A DNA stretch of 10,549 bases from Candidatus Taylorbacteria bacterium RIFCSPHIGHO2_02_FULL_44_12 (lineage in GTDB: Bacteria > Patescibacteriota > Minisyncoccia > Phycocordibacterales > PALSA-1337): the NCBI GenBank assembly GCA_001822575.1, contig MHRM01000003.1, positions 1 through 10,549 on the forward strand. The letters are read 5' to 3'. Positions 1-6,216 of this stretch are shown one piece after another; position 1 is the first letter of the stretch; every line of letters begins with the position of its first letter. The position numbers and the translations under genes were made by a program. Below the pieces are notes generated by a model, which saw nothing but the letters and a program-made list of their open reading frames with translations, had not been told where the DNA came from and did no database searches.

Positions 1-1782
1 CAGTCCCCCGCTCTACGGATTATCACCGAACGCGAACGAGAGATCAGAGCCTTCAAGCCAGAAACATACTGGATCATAACCGGTTCATTTGAGACCGAGA
101 AAAAAGATACTTTGATCTTGACTTGCTCCAAAGAACTTCATGATAATAAAATCGTAAATGATATTCTGGCCATCGCCCGCAAAGAACCTTGGGTCATACT
201 TTCCGTGGAAGAAACCGAACAAAAACGCTCCCCACGGCCGCCTTTCATCACTTCCACTCTCCAGCAAGCCGCCAGCTCTAGACTAGGCTTTTCTCCTTCA
301 CGGACTATGGGCATAGCCCAAAAGCTCTACGAGGTTGGACATATCACCTATATGCGAACCGATTCTACAAATCTCGGGAATCAAGCTCTGGCCCAAATAG
401 CCTCTACCATAGAAAATAAATTCGGCAAGAAATACCATTCATTCCGAACATACAGCGCCAAGAGCAAGAATGCCCAGGAAGCTCATGAAGCCATCCGACC
501 AACCAATATGACAAAAGAAAATGTCGGCGCCAATGACGAACAAAAAAGGCTTTATAGGCTCATTTGGCAGAGAGCCATAGCCTCACAGATGAGCGATGCT
601 ATATTGGCTAGAACAAAGATCTTAGCTAATGTTGAATTACCTGGTAGGAGCGAAACTGACACCTCACCTCGCAAACCCAGCGCACGCTCCGCTACAGGTT
701 TGCTAGGTGAGGTGTCAGTTTCGCTTTCGTCAAACAATAAGATTCCCGATTTTGAAGCCACCGGTTCTCGTGTGACCTTTGACGGTTGGCTCAAGGCCGA
801 TCCAGAATCCCGTGGCGAAGATGTAGAATTGCCTGCTTGCAAAGCTGATGAAAATCTCAAACTTCTAAACATAGATTCGGAAGAAAAACAGACCTTGCCG
901 CCACCTCGCTATACCGAAGCAGGCTTGATCAAAGAATTGGAGAAACGCGGCATAGGCCGACCGTCAACATATGCCACCATAACCAGAACCATAGAAGAGC
1001 GCGGCTATGTAGAAAAAGAAAATCGCTCTTTACGCCCAACCGATACTGGTGAAGTAGTATCGTCATTCCTGGAAGAAAACTTCCCTACTTATATCAGCGA
1101 TACATTCACAGCCGAAATGGAAGACAAACTGGACGATATGGCCAATGGCGACCGCGAATACACCGAGACTCTCCGAGAGTTTTACAAACCATTCCATGCC
1201 GAAGTTATGTCAAAAGAAGACATGCCCAAGATCACCAATCTCGGCGCCGCTGATCCCAAATACAAGTGCCCGATCTGCAGTTCTCCTATGGATATCAAAC
1301 TTGGCAAGAATGGTAAGTTTATTTCTTGTTCTCGATACCCTGAATGCGAAGGCGCTCTAACTATAGATGGTCTAGAATTCAAAAAAGACGAGCCGATCGG
1401 AACAGATCCAGACAACGGCTTGCCTATCTTTGTCCTGAATGGAAGATTCGGCCCCTATGTCCAATTGGGCCAAAGGATGCCGAAAAAATACAAGAAAAAT
1501 CCCCGCATGGCTTCAATACCGAAGAATGTTGACCCTATGAAAGTAACAATTGCCGATGCTCTAAAATATTTGAGCTTGCCCAAGGTTCTCGGCACGGATA
1601 CCGCCACAGGCAAAGATATTACTGTTTCTATTGGTCGTTTTGGACCTTATGTCGTCCGCGACGGCGACTTTCGTTCTATCAAAGCGCCAGATAATCCATA
1701 CGATATCACTCTAGAGCGAGCCCTAGAACTCCTAGCCCAACCAAAAGCAGTTAGAAAAGGTAGATTTGCCAAAAAGAAATAA
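1..1782 (+). CDS. topA: DNA topoisomerase I, 5' end missing (type IA)
   Basis: Relaxes negatively supercoiled DNA by transient single-strand cleavage through a tyrosine. The reading frame is open from base 1, so the start and most of the TOPRIM domain lie outside; 593 residues remain. The frame opens with QSPALRIITERE, matching the family's 'vGRVQS.AlR' region. The catalytic tyrosine is in YMRTDST (codon 349-351). The family block PPRYTEAGLIKELEKRGIGRPSTYA follows (897-972). A single C4 zinc ribbon has cysteines at 1267, 1276, 1327 and 1345. Two C-terminal repeats with 'GRFGPYV' cores (about 1441 and 1633) and a lysine-rich tail finish the protein. Oddity: an in-frame palindromic insert at 649-725 lies between two beta-strand-like segments (ILANVEL and FEATGSRVTF). 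The stop is 6 bases from the convergent parB stop, with no room for a separate terminator. Family assignment is very secure. Confidence 0.97.
   Translation, partial: QSPALRIITEREREIRAFKPETYWIITGSFETEKKDTLILTCSKELHDNKIVNDILAIARKEPWVILSVEETEQKRSPRPPFITSTLQQAASSRLGFSPSRTMGIAQKLYEVGHITYMRTDSTNLGNQALAQIASTIENKFGKKYHSFRTYSAKSKNAQEAHEAIRPTNMTKENVGANDEQKRLYRLIWQRAIASQMSDAILARTKILANVELPGRSETDTSPRKPSARSATGLLGEVSVSLSSNNKIPDFEATGSRVTFDGWLKADPESRGEDVELPACKADENLKLLNIDSEEKQTLPPPRYTEAGLIKELEKRGIGRPSTYATITRTIEERGYVEKENRSLRPTDTGEVVSSFLEENFPTYISDTFTAEMEDKLDDMANGDREYTETLREFYKPFHAEVMSKEDMPKITNLGAADPKYKCPICSSPMDIKLGKNGKFISCSRYPECEGALTIDGLEFKKDEPIGTDPDNGLPIFVLNGRFGPYVQLGQRMPKKYKKNPRMASIPKNVDPMKVTIADALKYLSLPKVLGTDTATGKDITVSIGRFGPYVVRDGDFRSIKAPDNPYDITLERALELLAQPKAVRKGRFAKKK
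649..725. repeat. In-frame palindromic element inside topA
   Basis: Arms 649-677 and 697-725 are 29 bases each and inverted, with one mismatch (670/704). The 19-base centre adds an inner AGCG/CGCT stem (679-682 with 690-693). Read in the topA frame it encodes about 26 residues, starting SETDTSP and ending GEVSVSL. The minus strand, in an open frame, also starts SETDTSP and ends GEVSVSL, so the peptide is nearly independent of insertion orientation. It lies between conserved topA segments and keeps the frame. This recalls the Rickettsia palindromic elements, which insert in frame into protein genes; that comparison is by concept, not by sequence. Confidence 0.85.
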
Positions 1783-1788
1783 TAAAAT

Positions 1789-2763
1789 TTAGATAGCAAA
1801 ATTCTTCAAGGAATAAATATCTTCGTTTTCTTCTTTGTCTTTTTCTATATCTGTTCGATCGTCTACTGGTAACTGGTTGTTGATAACTGGTTGTTGGTTA
1901 TCGTTATTATTAGGGAGCTGTATGGAAGAAACATCTTTTATTCTTGAAAATAAGACTTGCAAATCCTCTGATGAAAAGAAATCAATAGTCACTACCCCAC
2001 CCGTATCATTGGTTCTTTCTATCTTGACCCGTGTACCCAAGGTTTCGTTGAAACGCCGTTCTAGTTCCAAAATGGCTGGATCCAAATATTTTGCCCGTTT
2101 ACGAACACGATCGGTCGCTACCCGACGCGAAGCCGCTTCGGCTTCGCGTACGGTCAGTTTTTTGGTTAAGATCTCTTTGAACAAAACAATCTGTTCCTCT
2201 GGTTTTTCGGAAAGCATCAAAAGAGGACGAGTATGACCTTCACTTATTCGCCCTTCTTCCAAAGCCGTTATCATCTCATCAGGTAGGAGCAAGATCCGCA
2301 TGGAATTTGAGACATATTCACGGCTCTTGCCTATCTTTTCGGATATCTGATGTTGTTTGAGACCAAATTCTTTGGATAGTCTCTCAAAAGAGCGAGCCCG
2401 ATCTACGGGGTTGAGATCTTCGCGTTGAAGATTTTCAATAATAGCCATTTCCAGCTTGAGAAGACCGCCCTCTTCGCCACTCCGGATCAAAACCGGCACC
2501 TGGGACAGTCCAGCTATCTTTGAAGCTCGAAGACGGCGTTCACCGGAAATAAGCTCGTATTCTACTATCATCCCGCCATCTTCACGGAAAACTTCTTGGC
2601 GAGTGACGGTCAGGGGCTGGAGTATCCCATACATCCGGATAGATTCGGCCAGGGCCCGGAGCTTGTCTTCGTCAAATTCTCTTCTGGGCTGGTATGGGTT
2701 TGGGTGAACTTTGTCTACTTGTACCCAGAAGACAGCGTCACCGGTAAATGAGGTTGATGGCAT
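1789..2763 (-). CDS. parB: Chromosome-partitioning protein ParB (CTPase clamp)
   Basis: ParB loads on parS sites near the origin, slides as a CTP-gated clamp and works with the ATPase ParA in chromosome segregation. The 324-residue product has, in order: NPYQPR (about 22-27); the CTP-binding motif GERRLRAS (about 74-81); ENLQRED (about 110-116); a helix-turn-helix (about 135-158, LKQHQISEKIGKSREYVSNS); the linker LTVREAEAASRR; and a C-terminal dimerisation domain (about 226-278). The last 45 or so residues are an Asn/Gln-rich then acidic tail. I start at ATG 2763 (MPSTSFTG): it precedes the conserved core directly and sits seven bases after a TAAAAT hexamer. A longer frame reaches 2832 but would begin inside a repeat arm. 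No parA lies beside it here; the neighbour is convergent topA. Confidence 0.95.
   Translation of the reverse strand: MPSTSFTGDAVFWVQVDKVHPNPYQPRREFDEDKLRALAESIRMYGILQPLTVTRQEVFREDGGMIVEYELISGERRLRASKIAGLSQVPVLIRSGEEGGLLKLEMAIIENLQREDLNPVDRARSFERLSKEFGLKQHQISEKIGKSREYVSNSMRILLLPDEMITALEEGRISEGHTRPLLMLSEKPEEQIVLFKEILTKKLTVREAEAASRRVATDRVRKRAKYLDPAILELERRFNETLGTRVKIERTNDTGGVVTIDFFSSEDLQVLFSRIKDVSSIQLPNNNDNQQPVINNQLPVDDRTDIEKDKEENEDIYSLKNFAI
1868..1903. repeat. Short tandem repeat in the parB tail
   Basis: The 12-base unit aactggttgttg occurs at 1871-1882 and again at 1885-1896, a 14-base period. Fourteen is not a multiple of three, so the two copies are read in different frames. They contribute to the Asn/Gln-rich tail (NNNDNQQPVINNQLPVDD). 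It lies outside all conserved ParB domains, so it is probably a tolerated slippage product. Confidence 0.6.
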
Positions 2764-2770
2764 CAGAAAT

Positions 2771-2776
2771 ATTTTA
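2771..2776 (-). promoter_or_regulatory. Candidate -10 element of parB
   Basis: On the minus strand TAAAAT is followed by seven bases and then the parB ATG (2763). Initiation at the usual distance would begin at or next to the start codon, giving a leaderless mRNA. No good -35 is visible 16-18 bases upstream, so the call rests on the -10 and on the same spacing at alr. Confidence 0.45.
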
Positions 2777-2816
2777 ACACACAATGTTGCCGGAGTGTTA
2801 TGATAATGATATTGTA

Positions 2817-2997
2817 AGAGCACAGCAAACATTCCTTTCCCAGTCCGAGGACTGTTTGAGCATCGTTTGACGATTGTTAGGTTTCTGCGAAGGCTTTTGA
2901 TATGGATAAGATAACATCTGAATCTCCAAGCCGAGCAGAACTACAATCGTCCGATGCGAGTTCCGCAGGACTGGGAAAGGAATGTTTGCGGAGCTCT
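2817..2997. repeat. Rod-like inverted-repeat element between parB and tRNA-Leu
   Basis: Perfect 22-base arms at 2825-2846 and 2968-2989 are extended outward by AGAGC/GCTCT (2817-2821 with 2993-2997) across a 3x3 loop. Inward, after an asymmetric bubble (2847-2859 and 2958-2967), pairing resumes: 2860-2865 with 2952-2957, 2869-2877 with 2943-2951, 2883-2888 with 2935-2940, and 2892-2896 with 2928-2932. The apical loop is about 2897-2927. The ends (GAGC, then GCAAACATTC, mirrored on the other side) match those of the palindrome at 7375-7528, so a dispersed repeat family is the preferred reading. The 181-base length and central bubble would also suit a structured RNA such as 6S RNA. No coding potential is supported. 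Confidence 0.75.
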
Positions 2998-3017
2998 AAT
3001 ACTACTGTCACAACTTA

Positions 3018-3099
3018 GCCGCGGTGGCGGAATTGGCAGACGCACACGACTCAAAATCGTGCGGAGTAATCCATGAGAGTTCGATTCTCTCCCGCGGCA
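3018..3099 (+). tRNA. tRNA-Leu, anticodon CAA
   Basis: The acceptor stem GCCGCGG (3018-3024) pairs with CCGCGGC (3092-3098), with discriminator A at 3099. The anticodon stem CACGA/TCGTG (3045-3049, 3057-3061) encloses CTCAAAA with anticodon CAA at 3052-3054, reading UUG. A long variable arm (about 3062-3074) with a GGA/TCC stem makes it class II, as expected for leucine. The T-arm is GAGAG-TTCGATT-CTCTC (3075-3091). CCA is not encoded. A36-A37-A38 is the motif that MiaA recognises, and miaA lies about 1.9 kb downstream. Confidence 0.96.
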
Positions 3100-3140
3100 C
3101 TGTTTCGCTCCCCGTTAAAAATCGGGAAGCTGCGCAGTGC
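3097..3140 (+). other. Stem-loop overlapping the 3' end of tRNA-Leu
   Basis: GCACTG (3097-3102) pairs with CAGTGC (3135-3140). Inside it GCT-c-CCCG (3107-3114) pairs with CGGG-a-AGC (3123-3130) around an A/T-rich loop. It includes the last tRNA bases and has no T-run after it, so it is not a textbook terminator; it may guide tRNA 3' processing or be remnant repeat sequence. A GTG at 3137 lies in this stem, which argues against using it as the kinase start. Confidence 0.4.
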
Positions 3141-3169
3141 AGGCACAAGTAAATAAAAACTTAAAAAAA

Positions 3170-4249
3170 ATGAAAAGGAAATTTGTCAATGTATTGATAG
3201 GACTGCTGACTGCCGCCGTCATAGTGGTGGCCTATGTCATACCTATGGTCGCGTCCTCTTATCATATATCTGGTCTGCGATATGACATACTAATCATCAC
3301 TATCATTGCCGCTGTGATCATTCTAGCCAGCGGAGCTTTTGAATATATCATCAGCCTACCGCTTGCGGAATTTCTCAAACAAATAGAACAAACCTGGAGC
3401 ACCCGTGGATCCCTGGAAATCTTACCCAAGACCGGCCAACCCAGAGAGATGGTTCAGATCACCAATACCATATCGGCAATCGTAGCCGCCAATGCCCGGC
3501 GTATCAGTGAACTCCAAAACATGGCTGGATACACGGAAACATACCAGCGCTTGGTCACTACCATGTCTCACCAGATGCGCACGCCTGTTACCGGTCTCAA
3601 TTGGGCTCTAACCAGTATCCATGATGATATAGCAAAAGGTAAACTGCCAGACCAATCTCTGGTTGACGAAGCTCATCAAGCCTCGGAGAGAATCGGCACT
3701 TTGGTAGAAGAACTTTTGGTCGGGATCAGTGAACAAGGCTCCGCCAAACCAGAATATCGCCCAATAGACCTGGAAGAATGTGTGGACAGAATACTATCCG
3801 AAAGCGATCTATCAGCCAAACAGCGCCAGATCCGTTTCGCGGTCACAAAACACAAATCTCCACTTCCACTCATTCACGGCAATGAACAAGAAATTAGATT
3901 TGCTCTCCACAGTATCATCACTAACGCTATTTATTATAGCAATGAAGGAGGAACTGTTTCCATCACCGCCGAGAGTGATGGCAAGAATTCAAGCATCACA
4001 GTCCACAATAATGGTCCAGCTATAATGGAAAATGAGAAGGCTGTGATCTTTTCTCAATTTGGCCGAAGCGATAGAGCTATTCGTGTCAATCCGGACGGTT
4101 CCGGTTTGGGCTTATATCTGACGAAAAAAATCGTAATAGATCATGGTGGAGCGATATCTTTTGAAAGCGATCCAAAAACAGGAACCTCTTTTAAGATTTC
4201 ATTTCCTCTGTCAAATCGTGGTCAGCTTGAAACATTTATCCATTATTGA
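3170..4249 (+). CDS. Membrane sensor histidine kinase
   Basis: A two-component sensor kinase of 359 residues. Two hydrophobic segments (about 8-27 and 40-59) enclose only a short external loop, so it may sense through the membrane or through a partner. After a linker of about 60 residues comes a HisKA domain with phosphoacceptor His134 in SHQMRTPVTG (codon 3569-3571). The HATPase domain follows: N-box around Asn252 (ITNAIYYSNEGG), an atypical G1 box reading NNGPAI where DxGxG is expected, F-box IFSQFGRSD, and G2 box GSGLGLYLTK (about 310-319). I prefer ATG 3170 over the in-frame GTG 3137, which lies in a stem-loop. No Shine-Dalgarno is seen. The next gene starts two bases after the stop, so the two are probably co-transcribed. 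No response regulator is adjacent on this strand. Confidence 0.93.
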   Translation: MKRKFVNVLIGLLTAAVIVVAYVIPMVASSYHISGLRYDILIITIIAAVIILASGAFEYIISLPLAEFLKQIEQTWSTRGSLEILPKTGQPREMVQITNTISAIVAANARRISELQNMAGYTETYQRLVTTMSHQMRTPVTGLNWALTSIHDDIAKGKLPDQSLVDEAHQASERIGTLVEELLVGISEQGSAKPEYRPIDLEECVDRILSESDLSAKQRQIRFAVTKHKSPLPLIHGNEQEIRFALHSIITNAIYYSNEGGTVSITAESDGKNSSITVHNNGPAIMENEKAVIFSQFGRSDRAIRVNPDGSGLGLYLTKKIVIDHGGAISFESDPKTGTSFKISFPLSNRGQLETFIHY

Positions 4250-4251
4250 AA

Positions 4252-5019
4252 ATGAATATATCTTTGCCAATATCGGGAGTGTTGATGGTTATGGAGGCAG
4301 TTCTTTTGGGATTCTTCAGCTATAACCGCTGGCAAGAATACCGCTCCCATCAATCCAATCAAATCACTTATCGCTATTGGATAGCATCTTTTTTGGTCAG
4401 CTTGGGATTCTTGGCTTATGGCTTGCCAGCTCTTTTTACCGAAAATCCTGACAGCATCATTCTTGGCGGGTTTGTTGGAATGATACTCAACGCTATTGGA
4501 TTTAGTAATTTTTTCTTAATACCTTTGTACGGCTGGCTATCGCCAAGAATGTATATCGTAGCCAAGCATATCTTATTTCTCTTTCCGATCATTCTGGCAT
4601 TGGGGATGATTGTCTTTCCATCAAATTCTTTTGTGGATATTCAAGGGATTATTCACTGGCGTTTCAACCCAGTTGTCGGCATTCTTGCCGCAGCCCACAT
4701 GGATATAGCTTTTATGGCCAACATCACCCTTCTCTATCTCCATTTCTACCGCTTGAGACACTTATCCATACTCAATACATTAGCTCTAATGATCACTTTC
4801 ATCTTGACTGGCATCGCCGGCAGTTATCAATATATCGGTGACGATTCACTTGGTTTGGGCTTATCCGTAGTCGTTCTTTATCTGGGAATCAGCGTGGTTT
4901 TTTATTCAGTGGCCCGCGGCAAAATCAATCGTGTCCTAGGATGGCAAAACGAGGAGCGTTCAGCTACACTTGGCCCTAATGCCAAACAAAATCCTGGTAA
5001 TAGTAGGACCGACAGCTAG
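4252..5019 (+). CDS. Multi-pass membrane protein, possible partner of the kinase
   Basis: I do not recognise the family. The 255-residue product is strongly hydrophobic, with about seven predicted membrane segments, beginning near ISLPISGVLMVMEAVLLGFF and ending near SVVVLYLGISVVFYSVA, and a polar C-terminal tail of about 35 residues. It starts two bases after the upstream kinase stop (a TTG at 4246 is the alternative start). Its last 41 bases overlap the start of miaA in another frame. A seven-segment layout directly after a kinase that has almost no external domain suggests, as inference only, that it supplies the sensing part. No catalytic motif is visible. Confidence 0.8.
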   Translation: MNISLPISGVLMVMEAVLLGFFSYNRWQEYRSHQSNQITYRYWIASFLVSLGFLAYGLPALFTENPDSIILGGFVGMILNAIGFSNFFLIPLYGWLSPRMYIVAKHILFLFPIILALGMIVFPSNSFVDIQGIIHWRFNPVVGILAAAHMDIAFMANITLLYLHFYRLRHLSILNTLALMITFILTGIAGSYQYIGDDSLGLGLSVVVLYLGISVVFYSVARGKINRVLGWQNEERSATLGPNAKQNPGNSRTDS

Positions 5020-5932
5020 CGGCAAAAGTGCCTTGGCAGTCCTTATAGCGAAAAAGTTTGACGGTGAGATCATATCTGCTGATTCCAGACAAGTTTATAA
5101 GGGCTTGAATGTTGGAACAGCCAAGATTACTCACAAAGAGATGAATGGGGTCCGACACCATCTGCTAAATGTGTCTGATTCCAAGAAGCAATTTGGCGTG
5201 GTTGATTATGTTGAAAGAGCCGGAAAAGCTATTGTTGAAATCAATAAACGAGGAAAGTTGCCAATTGTAGTGGGGGGTACGGGTTTTTATGTTCAGGCTC
5301 TCGTGGACGGAGTGATATTTCCTGATGTCAGGCCCAATTTGGACCTGCGCAAGAAATTGAGAAATAAATCAGCTGAAGAATTATTCAAAATTCTCAAAAA
5401 ATTAGATCCTAGTAGAGCGGAAAATATTGACATTCACAATACCCGTCGGTTGATTCGCTCCATAGAGATGGCGCAAGCCCTTGGCAAAATGCCAAAAATA
5501 CCAAATCCAAAAGCGACTCATCGACCATTATTCATCGGACTAACATTGCCCAAAGACAAACTTCGCCAACACATCAATGCTCGCCTTTCCAGAGACTTGA
5601 AACGCGGACTGATAAGAGAGACAAGAAAATTGCATGCTAACGGTTTATCTTGGAAACGCCTAGAGGAAATCGGACTCCAATATCGCCTCGTTTCCAAATA
5701 CTTACGCGGTTTCATTTCCAAAAAAGAAATGACAGAAAAACTCAAAACCGAGTTATGGCATTACGCCAAAAGACAAATGACATGGTTCAAAAGAGATAAG
5801 AGGATCAGATGGTTTGATCCTGTGGAAATGGAGGCTATATCTAATACCGTAGAGAACTTCGTTTCAGCGGGCGATGGAGGAATCGGACCTCCGATAGCGG
5901 TTTTGGAGACCGCGGTTATACCACTTAACTAA
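4979..5932 (+). CDS. miaA: tRNA dimethylallyltransferase MiaA
   Basis: Transfers a dimethylallyl group from DMAPP to N6 of A37 in tRNAs that read UNN codons. The 317-residue length is typical. Visible motifs are the P-loop GPTASGKS (about 11-18), DSRQVYKGLNVGTAK (about 35-49), VGGTGFYVQAL, and the C-terminal YAKRQMTWFKRDKRIRWFD. The start is ATG 4979 (MPNKILVIVG); a TTG nine bases upstream would only add MAL. It overlaps the upstream membrane gene by 41 bases, suggesting coupled translation. The final 21 codons, GDGGIGPPIAVLETAVIPLN and its stop, are an antisense reading of tRNA-Trp and have no family counterpart. The functional protein therefore probably ends, in a structural sense, near SNTVENFVSA. 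Both tRNAs in this window carry A36-A37-A38 and should be substrates. Confidence 0.96.
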   Translation: MPNKILVIVGPTASGKSALAVLIAKKFDGEIISADSRQVYKGLNVGTAKITHKEMNGVRHHLLNVSDSKKQFGVVDYVERAGKAIVEINKRGKLPIVVGGTGFYVQALVDGVIFPDVRPNLDLRKKLRNKSAEELFKILKKLDPSRAENIDIHNTRRLIRSIEMAQALGKMPKIPNPKATHRPLFIGLTLPKDKLRQHINARLSRDLKRGLIRETRKLHANGLSWKRLEEIGLQYRLVSKYLRGFISKKEMTEKLKTELWHYAKRQMTWFKRDKRIRWFDPVEMEAISNTVENFVSAGDGGIGPPIAVLETAVIPLN

Positions 5933-5938
5933 TCGCCC
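5868..5938 (-). tRNA. tRNA-Trp, anticodon CCA, antisense to the miaA end
   Basis: Read on the minus strand, the acceptor GGGCGAT (5938-5932) pairs with ATCGCCC (5875-5869), with discriminator G (5868) as usual for Trp. The D-arm is GTT..AAC. The anticodon stem GCGGT/ACCGC encloses CTCCAAA with anticodon CCA at 5906-5904. The T-arm is GGAGG-TCCGATT-CCTCC. Length is 71 bases and CCA is not encoded. It shares 65 bases with the opposite-strand miaA coding sequence and lies 52 bases downstream of rpmG on the same strand, so the two may be co-transcribed. Confidence 0.95.
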
Positions 5939-5990
5939 TTATTTTCTTCGAGCCTGAACGACCTACTTCCTAATTCATTCTTCCTTATTC

Positions 5991-6146
5991 CTACTTCTTC
6001 GCCTCTTTGAAAATCACATGTTTGCGCAGGATCGAGCTGAATTTCTTCAATTCTATCTTTCTTTCTACTTTCTTTTTATTCTTGCGCGTCCAATAGACTT
6101 CGCCGGTGGCTTTGTGCCGTAGTTGTATCAGTTGATCTTGAGACAT
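5991..6146 (-). CDS. rpmG: Ribosomal protein L33 (bL33)
   Basis: A small, basic protein of the large ribosomal subunit; 51 residues, normal for the family. The minus-strand frame runs from ATG 6146 to TAG at 5991-5993. Its core VYWTRKNKKKVERKIELKKF and ending RKHVIFKEAKK match the L33 pattern (R-NK.....LELKKFcp..rKHv.hkE). The two usual CxxC zinc pairs are absent: positions normally holding Cys read SSIL and no cysteine is present, so it is a zinc-free type. It is followed on the same strand by tRNA-Trp, part of the common bacterial order rpmG-trnW-secE-nusG, but secE and nusG do not follow. Confidence 0.9.
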   Translation of the reverse strand: MSQDQLIQLRHKATGEVYWTRKNKKKVERKIELKKFSSILRKHVIFKEAKK

Positions 6147-6169
6147 ATTTTATGATGATCGGTTGAACA

Positions 6170-6198
6170 AATATACGGCATATTGAAAGCAAAGGCAA
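6170..6198 (-). promoter_or_regulatory. Candidate promoter of rpmG and tRNA-Trp
   Basis: On the minus strand TTGCCT (6198-6193) and TATATT (6175-6170) are separated by 17 bases. Initiation near 6163 would leave a leader of about 16 bases before the rpmG ATG, with no Shine-Dalgarno. It overlaps the divergent alr promoter. Confidence 0.5.
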
Positions 6199-6209
6199 TA
6201 GGCTATAAT
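6183..6209 (+). promoter_or_regulatory. Promoter of alr, probably leaderless
   Basis: A perfect TATAAT (6204-6209) lies seven bases before the alr ATG (6217), so transcription should begin at or next to the start codon. TTGAAA (6183-6188) is the best -35 match but has a short 15-base spacer; weaker hexamers at 6181 or 6182 give 16-17. Confidence 0.65.
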
Positions 6210-6216
6210 TGCTTCT

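Noticed and set aside
552..872. 106-residue minus-strand frame across the topA insert
   Set aside because: It is antisense to conserved topA. It matters only because it shows the insert is open in both orientations.
2764..2832. Longer parB start giving 23 extra residues (MFAVLL...)
   Set aside because: It begins in the arm of the repeat element, has no family match, and the ATG at 2763 has a well-placed -10 hexamer and leads directly into the conserved core.
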